NCBI GenBank assembly: GCA_022712475.1
Contig: JALAGK010000043.1
Span: 1-7,279 of the forward strand
Direction of reading: 5' to 3'
DNA: 7,279 nucleotides
From: Enterobacteriaceae bacterium
GTDB lineage: Bacteria > Pseudomonadota > Gammaproteobacteria > Enterobacterales > Enterobacteriaceae
Within the stretch, counting starts at the first letter, position 1, and each line of letters starts with the position of its first letter. The notes under the pieces were generated by a model, which was not told the origin of the DNA, did no database searches, and saw only the letters and a program-made list of their open reading frames with translations. Position numbers and translations under genes: made by a program. Of this stretch, positions 6,039 to 7,279 are shown in pieces.

Positions 6039-6317
6039 TGTTTCTAATTAATTGAGGGGGTATTTAGGATAGTTTGAGTAGTTCTGGGAACCAGCATCTT
6101 CTGTTTGATTACCCTGTTTCTTCATGGCGTTACCTGTTCCAAAGAGAATGGAAAATGATATGATGGTACGTTGTTTAATAGCGTGGCGTTTGGTGTTTAT
6201 TTATCCCTTTTCGCCAGGACTATTGAATACATTTCGTATTATGTCTTATGCAAGATCACCTGTGGGTGATTCGGGTATTAAAAAGCAGAGTGTCTCTGGA
6301 TGATTAAGGATGCAAAC
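6039..6317. other. AT-rich intergenic region with weak small ORFs
   Basis: About 280 bases with no gene I can call firmly. A 25-codon minus-strand frame (6125-6048) has a fair ribosome binding site and an unusual open stretch upstream of its ATG. A 51-codon plus-strand frame (6148-6303) lacks a good ribosome binding site. The promoter of the 109-residue gene at 6318 should lie here, but no clear -35/-10 pair was found. Confidence 0.45.
6048..6125 (-). CDS. Possible 25-residue peptide ORF
   Basis: ATG at 6125 on the minus strand, 25 codons, TAA at 6050-6048, with AGG placed 7 bases before the ATG. The product is very polar (MKKQGNQTEDAGSQNYSNYP then KYPLN). The same frame is open upstream to a TAA at 6203-6201 and there encodes KQRTIISFSILFGTGNA, which looks like a signal peptide with a GNA cleavage site, but no ATG, GTG or TTG precedes it. 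It may be a remnant of a small secreted protein, an ATT-initiated frame, or chance. Low confidence as a gene. Confidence 0.22.
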   Translation of the reverse strand: MKKQGNQTEDAGSQNYSNYPKYPLN

Positions 6318-6647
6318 ATGGCAGGCAGAGAAATGAATAAAGGAATTTCAGAAGAACAATTTATCCAGGTGCCGATTCCGATGGTATCGCAGGATGGTGA
6401 GCGTTATTTCTCTTATGTCTCGCTGCCGAAAGATTACACACTTGATGATCACCGCCGGATGGTGGGTATCCTGGCGCTGTATGTAAAAGAAGAAAGAAAA
6501 AGTGTGGCCCCGCCTCAGGTCAGAAGTGTAAAAAGCGATGATTTTCTGGCCGATTTCAAAGAACTGCCGATGGTGAACACCGAAACCGGTGTTGATACTA
6601 CGCTACAGGTTAATTCCGCGCTTGAGATAATGCCACCGACAAAATAA
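6318..6647 (+). CDS. Hypothetical protein, 109 residues, unrecognised
   Basis: I do not recognise this protein. The ATG at 6318 is preferred because AAGGA (6306-6310) lies 7 bases upstream, whereas the ATG at 6300 has no ribosome binding site; an ATG at 6333 is a further option. The first 70 residues look like a small folded domain: EEQFIQVPIPMVSQDGERY (14-32), a strand FSYVSLPKDYTL, then a helix DDHRRMVGILALYVKEERK. The rest is a low-complexity, proline-containing tail (SVAPPQVRSVKSDDFLADF, ELPMVNTETGVDTTLQVN). No signal peptide, membrane helix, cysteine or catalytic motif is seen, so it is probably a cytoplasmic protein or partner. GC over two counted lines is about 52%. It stands alone, with REP-like repeats right after its stop. 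Confidence 0.68.
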   Translation: MAGREMNKGISEEQFIQVPIPMVSQDGERYFSYVSLPKDYTLDDHRRMVGILALYVKEERKSVAPPQVRSVKSDDFLADFKELPMVNTETGVDTTLQVNSALEIMPPTK

Positions 6648-6672
6648 CAGGCGATAAGCCGCGCAGAGCCTG
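6648..6672 (-). repeat. REP-like palindromic unit, inverted
   Basis: CAGGC (6648-6652) and GCCTG (6668-6672) flank GATAAGCCGCGCAGA. Read on the minus strand it gives GCGGCTTATCGCCTG, close to the tail of enterobacterial REP sequences, which contain CTTATC before the closing arm. It begins at the first base after a stop codon, a typical REP location. The match is degenerate. Confidence 0.42.
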
Positions 6673-6697
6673 GGGTGTCACTACTGACGCTCGGCTT

Positions 6698-6733
6698 GCC
6701 TGATGTGCGCTGAGCGTGAGGCGAACGGCAGGC
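6698..6733 (+). repeat. REP-like palindromic unit, direct
   Basis: GCCTGATG (6698-6705) opens and GGCAGGC (6727-6733) closes a 36-base unit with imperfect internal pairing, resembling a REP head GCC(T/G)GATG. With the inverted unit at 6648-6672 it would form a BIME-like pair. Such pairs can stabilise the 3' end of upstream mRNA. The unit is degenerate. Confidence 0.38.
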
Positions 6734-6747
6734 TAAAAAATAGTGCC

Positions 6748-6788
6748 GGATGTTGTTATGCTGAAATTGTTTACCGGCAGCAGCATCC
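6748..6788 (+). other. Imperfect stem-loop in the long intergenic region
   Basis: GGATGTTGTT (6748-6757) can pair with AGCAGCATCC (6779-6788) over ten positions including two G-U pairs, and TGCCGG (6744-6749) with CCGGCA (6774-6779) gives a competing fold. No T run follows. It could be part of an untranslated RNA but nothing proves this. Confidence 0.2.
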
Positions 6789-6987
6789 TGGCGCCCTCAT
6801 TCTACCTCATCAGCGCCTGTTTTAACCCTCCAGTTTTATTGCCCGGCCAGAGACCATAGCGCCGTTTACGTCCTCGCATAGTGATATCTGCGTTTTACAC
6901 ATACGCATAATATGCTGGACGTTACTAACTGTCCGGCGAATGCCTCATGGGGCTGTTAAGCATTGTTCGTCAGCCAGCGAAGTATGA

Positions 6988-7027
6988 CCTGAATAAACGC
7001 CTAAAGTAGTCACATTCTATATTCAGG
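6988..7027 (+). promoter_or_regulatory. Inverted repeat overlapping the ABM ribosome binding site
   Basis: CCTGAATA (6988-6995) and TATTCAGG (7020-7027) are perfect 8-bp inverted arms separated by 24 bases. The right arm contains the first bases of the AGGAG Shine-Dalgarno site (7025-7029). If the leader begins upstream of 6988, the stem would cover part of the site; as DNA it could be an operator. Role inferred only. Confidence 0.35.
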
Positions 7028-7036
7028 AGTGTTGCT

Positions 7037-7279
7037 ATGATTGCTGTACTTTTTGAAGCCAACGCCGTATCTGCGCAGCAGATGCGGTATTTACAACTTG
7101 CCGCTGAATTGATGTCTGAACTTGAAAAGGTCGAGGGATTCATTTCGATTGAACGCTTTCAAAGCCTGAGCGTTGACGGAAAAATCCTTTCACTGTCATG
7201 GTGGGACAGTGAAGACTCGGTTATTACGTGGAAGAACAACCTGAAGCACAGGCGTGCGCAGCGCGAAGGGCAGCAATCC
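7037..7279 (+). CDS. Antibiotic biosynthesis monooxygenase (ABM) domain protein, 3' end outside the window
   Basis: The first 81 residues of a small ABM-fold protein, a ferredoxin-like alpha/beta family that includes quinol monooxygenases and many stress-linked proteins of unknown substrate. The start at 7037 has AGGAG (7025-7029) 7 bases upstream. Seen are the opening strand MIAVLFEAN (1-9), a long helix with QLAAELMSELEKVEGF (20-35), the family hallmark GFISIERFQSL (34-44), the strand KILSLSWWDSED (49-60), and a helix with TWKNNLKHRRAQREGQ (64-79). A typical member has about 100 residues, so the last quarter is cut off. No metal or cofactor site is expected, as these monooxygenases work without one. 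The leader carries an inverted repeat that overlaps the ribosome binding site. Confidence 0.88.
   Translation, partial: MIAVLFEANAVSAQQMRYLQLAAELMSELEKVEGFISIERFQSLSVDGKILSLSWWDSEDSVITWKNNLKHRRAQREGQQS

Larger units (their letters stand above)
6648..7036. other. 389-base intergenic region before the ABM gene
   Basis: No firm gene. It holds the two REP-like units, an imperfect stem-loop, a weak 33-codon plus-strand ORF (6758-6859), two 25-28 codon minus-strand frames near 6915 and 6880 without ribosome binding sites, and at its right end an inverted repeat that overlaps the ribosome binding site of the next gene. TATATT at 7018-7023 resembles a -10 box but is too close to the start codon to serve with a normal leader. 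Confidence 0.5.

Noticed and set aside
6148..6303. 51-codon plus-strand frame whose TGA overlaps an ATG at 6300
   Set aside because: The ATG lacks a properly spaced Shine-Dalgarno site, the product has no recognisable pattern, and the next gene is better started at 6318, which removes the apparent ATGA coupling.
6832..6915. Minus-strand frames of 25-28 codons in the gap before the ABM gene
   Set aside because: Neither has a ribosome binding site and the two overlap each other in different frames, as expected by chance.
5566..7279. A multi-gene anti-phage defence system
   Set aside because: An NDT-fold enzyme alone is not enough: no nuclease, helicase, NTPase, TIR or toxin-like effector partner is seen in the window.

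Overview
The window looks like chromosomal DNA of an enterobacterium (family Enterobacteriaceae). The first three plus-strand genes read, residue by residue, like Escherichia coli Sad (YneI), GlsB (YneH) and YneG, in the same order as I remember from E. coli (sad, glsB, yneG, then a diguanylate cyclase gene). I cannot name the genus. Shine-Dalgarno sites and codon use fit a gamma-proteobacterium. No rRNA, tRNA, CRISPR array, insertion sequence or integrase was seen.

Layout. Bases 2-1096 hold the 3' three quarters of sad (succinate semialdehyde dehydrogenase). After a 69-base gap with a strong hairpin comes glsB (1166-2092), a complete glutaminase. Directly against its stop codon, on the minus strand, lies a 38-residue ORF for a one-helix membrane protein (2093-2209) with a perfect AGGAGG site; it is the best new small gene here. 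yneG (DUF4186) follows at 2305-2676, then a GAF-GGDEF diguanylate cyclase (2717-3688) and a GNAT acetyltransferase (3764-4300). A stand-alone EAL protein is convergent on the minus strand (4443-5264).

The right part has lower GC: I counted about 43% over 5581-6000, against 63-65% in two 60-base blocks of sad and glsB. It holds a nucleoside 2-deoxyribosyltransferase-family gene (5566-6006) with its own hairpin terminator, an unrecognised 109-residue protein (6318-6647), a REP-like inverted repeat pair, and the start of an antibiotic-biosynthesis-monooxygenase (ABM) fold gene (7037 to the window end). The three intergenic stretches near or above 300 bases (5277-5565, 6039-6317, 6648-7036) contain only weak small ORFs and hairpins.

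How the genes fit together. Sad and GlsB both touch glutamate/GABA/succinate metabolism and possibly acid stress. The GGDEF and EAL genes are a maker and a probable breaker of cyclic di-GMP within 2.6 kb, but they are not one operon. The deoxyribosyltransferase-like gene stands alone. I do not see a multi-gene defence or biosynthetic system. The most unusual signals are the 38-residue membrane peptide, the degenerate EAL protein, a hairpin that would cover the ribosome binding site of the ABM gene, and an 8-base word (TATTCAGG) that recurs just upstream of three genes.
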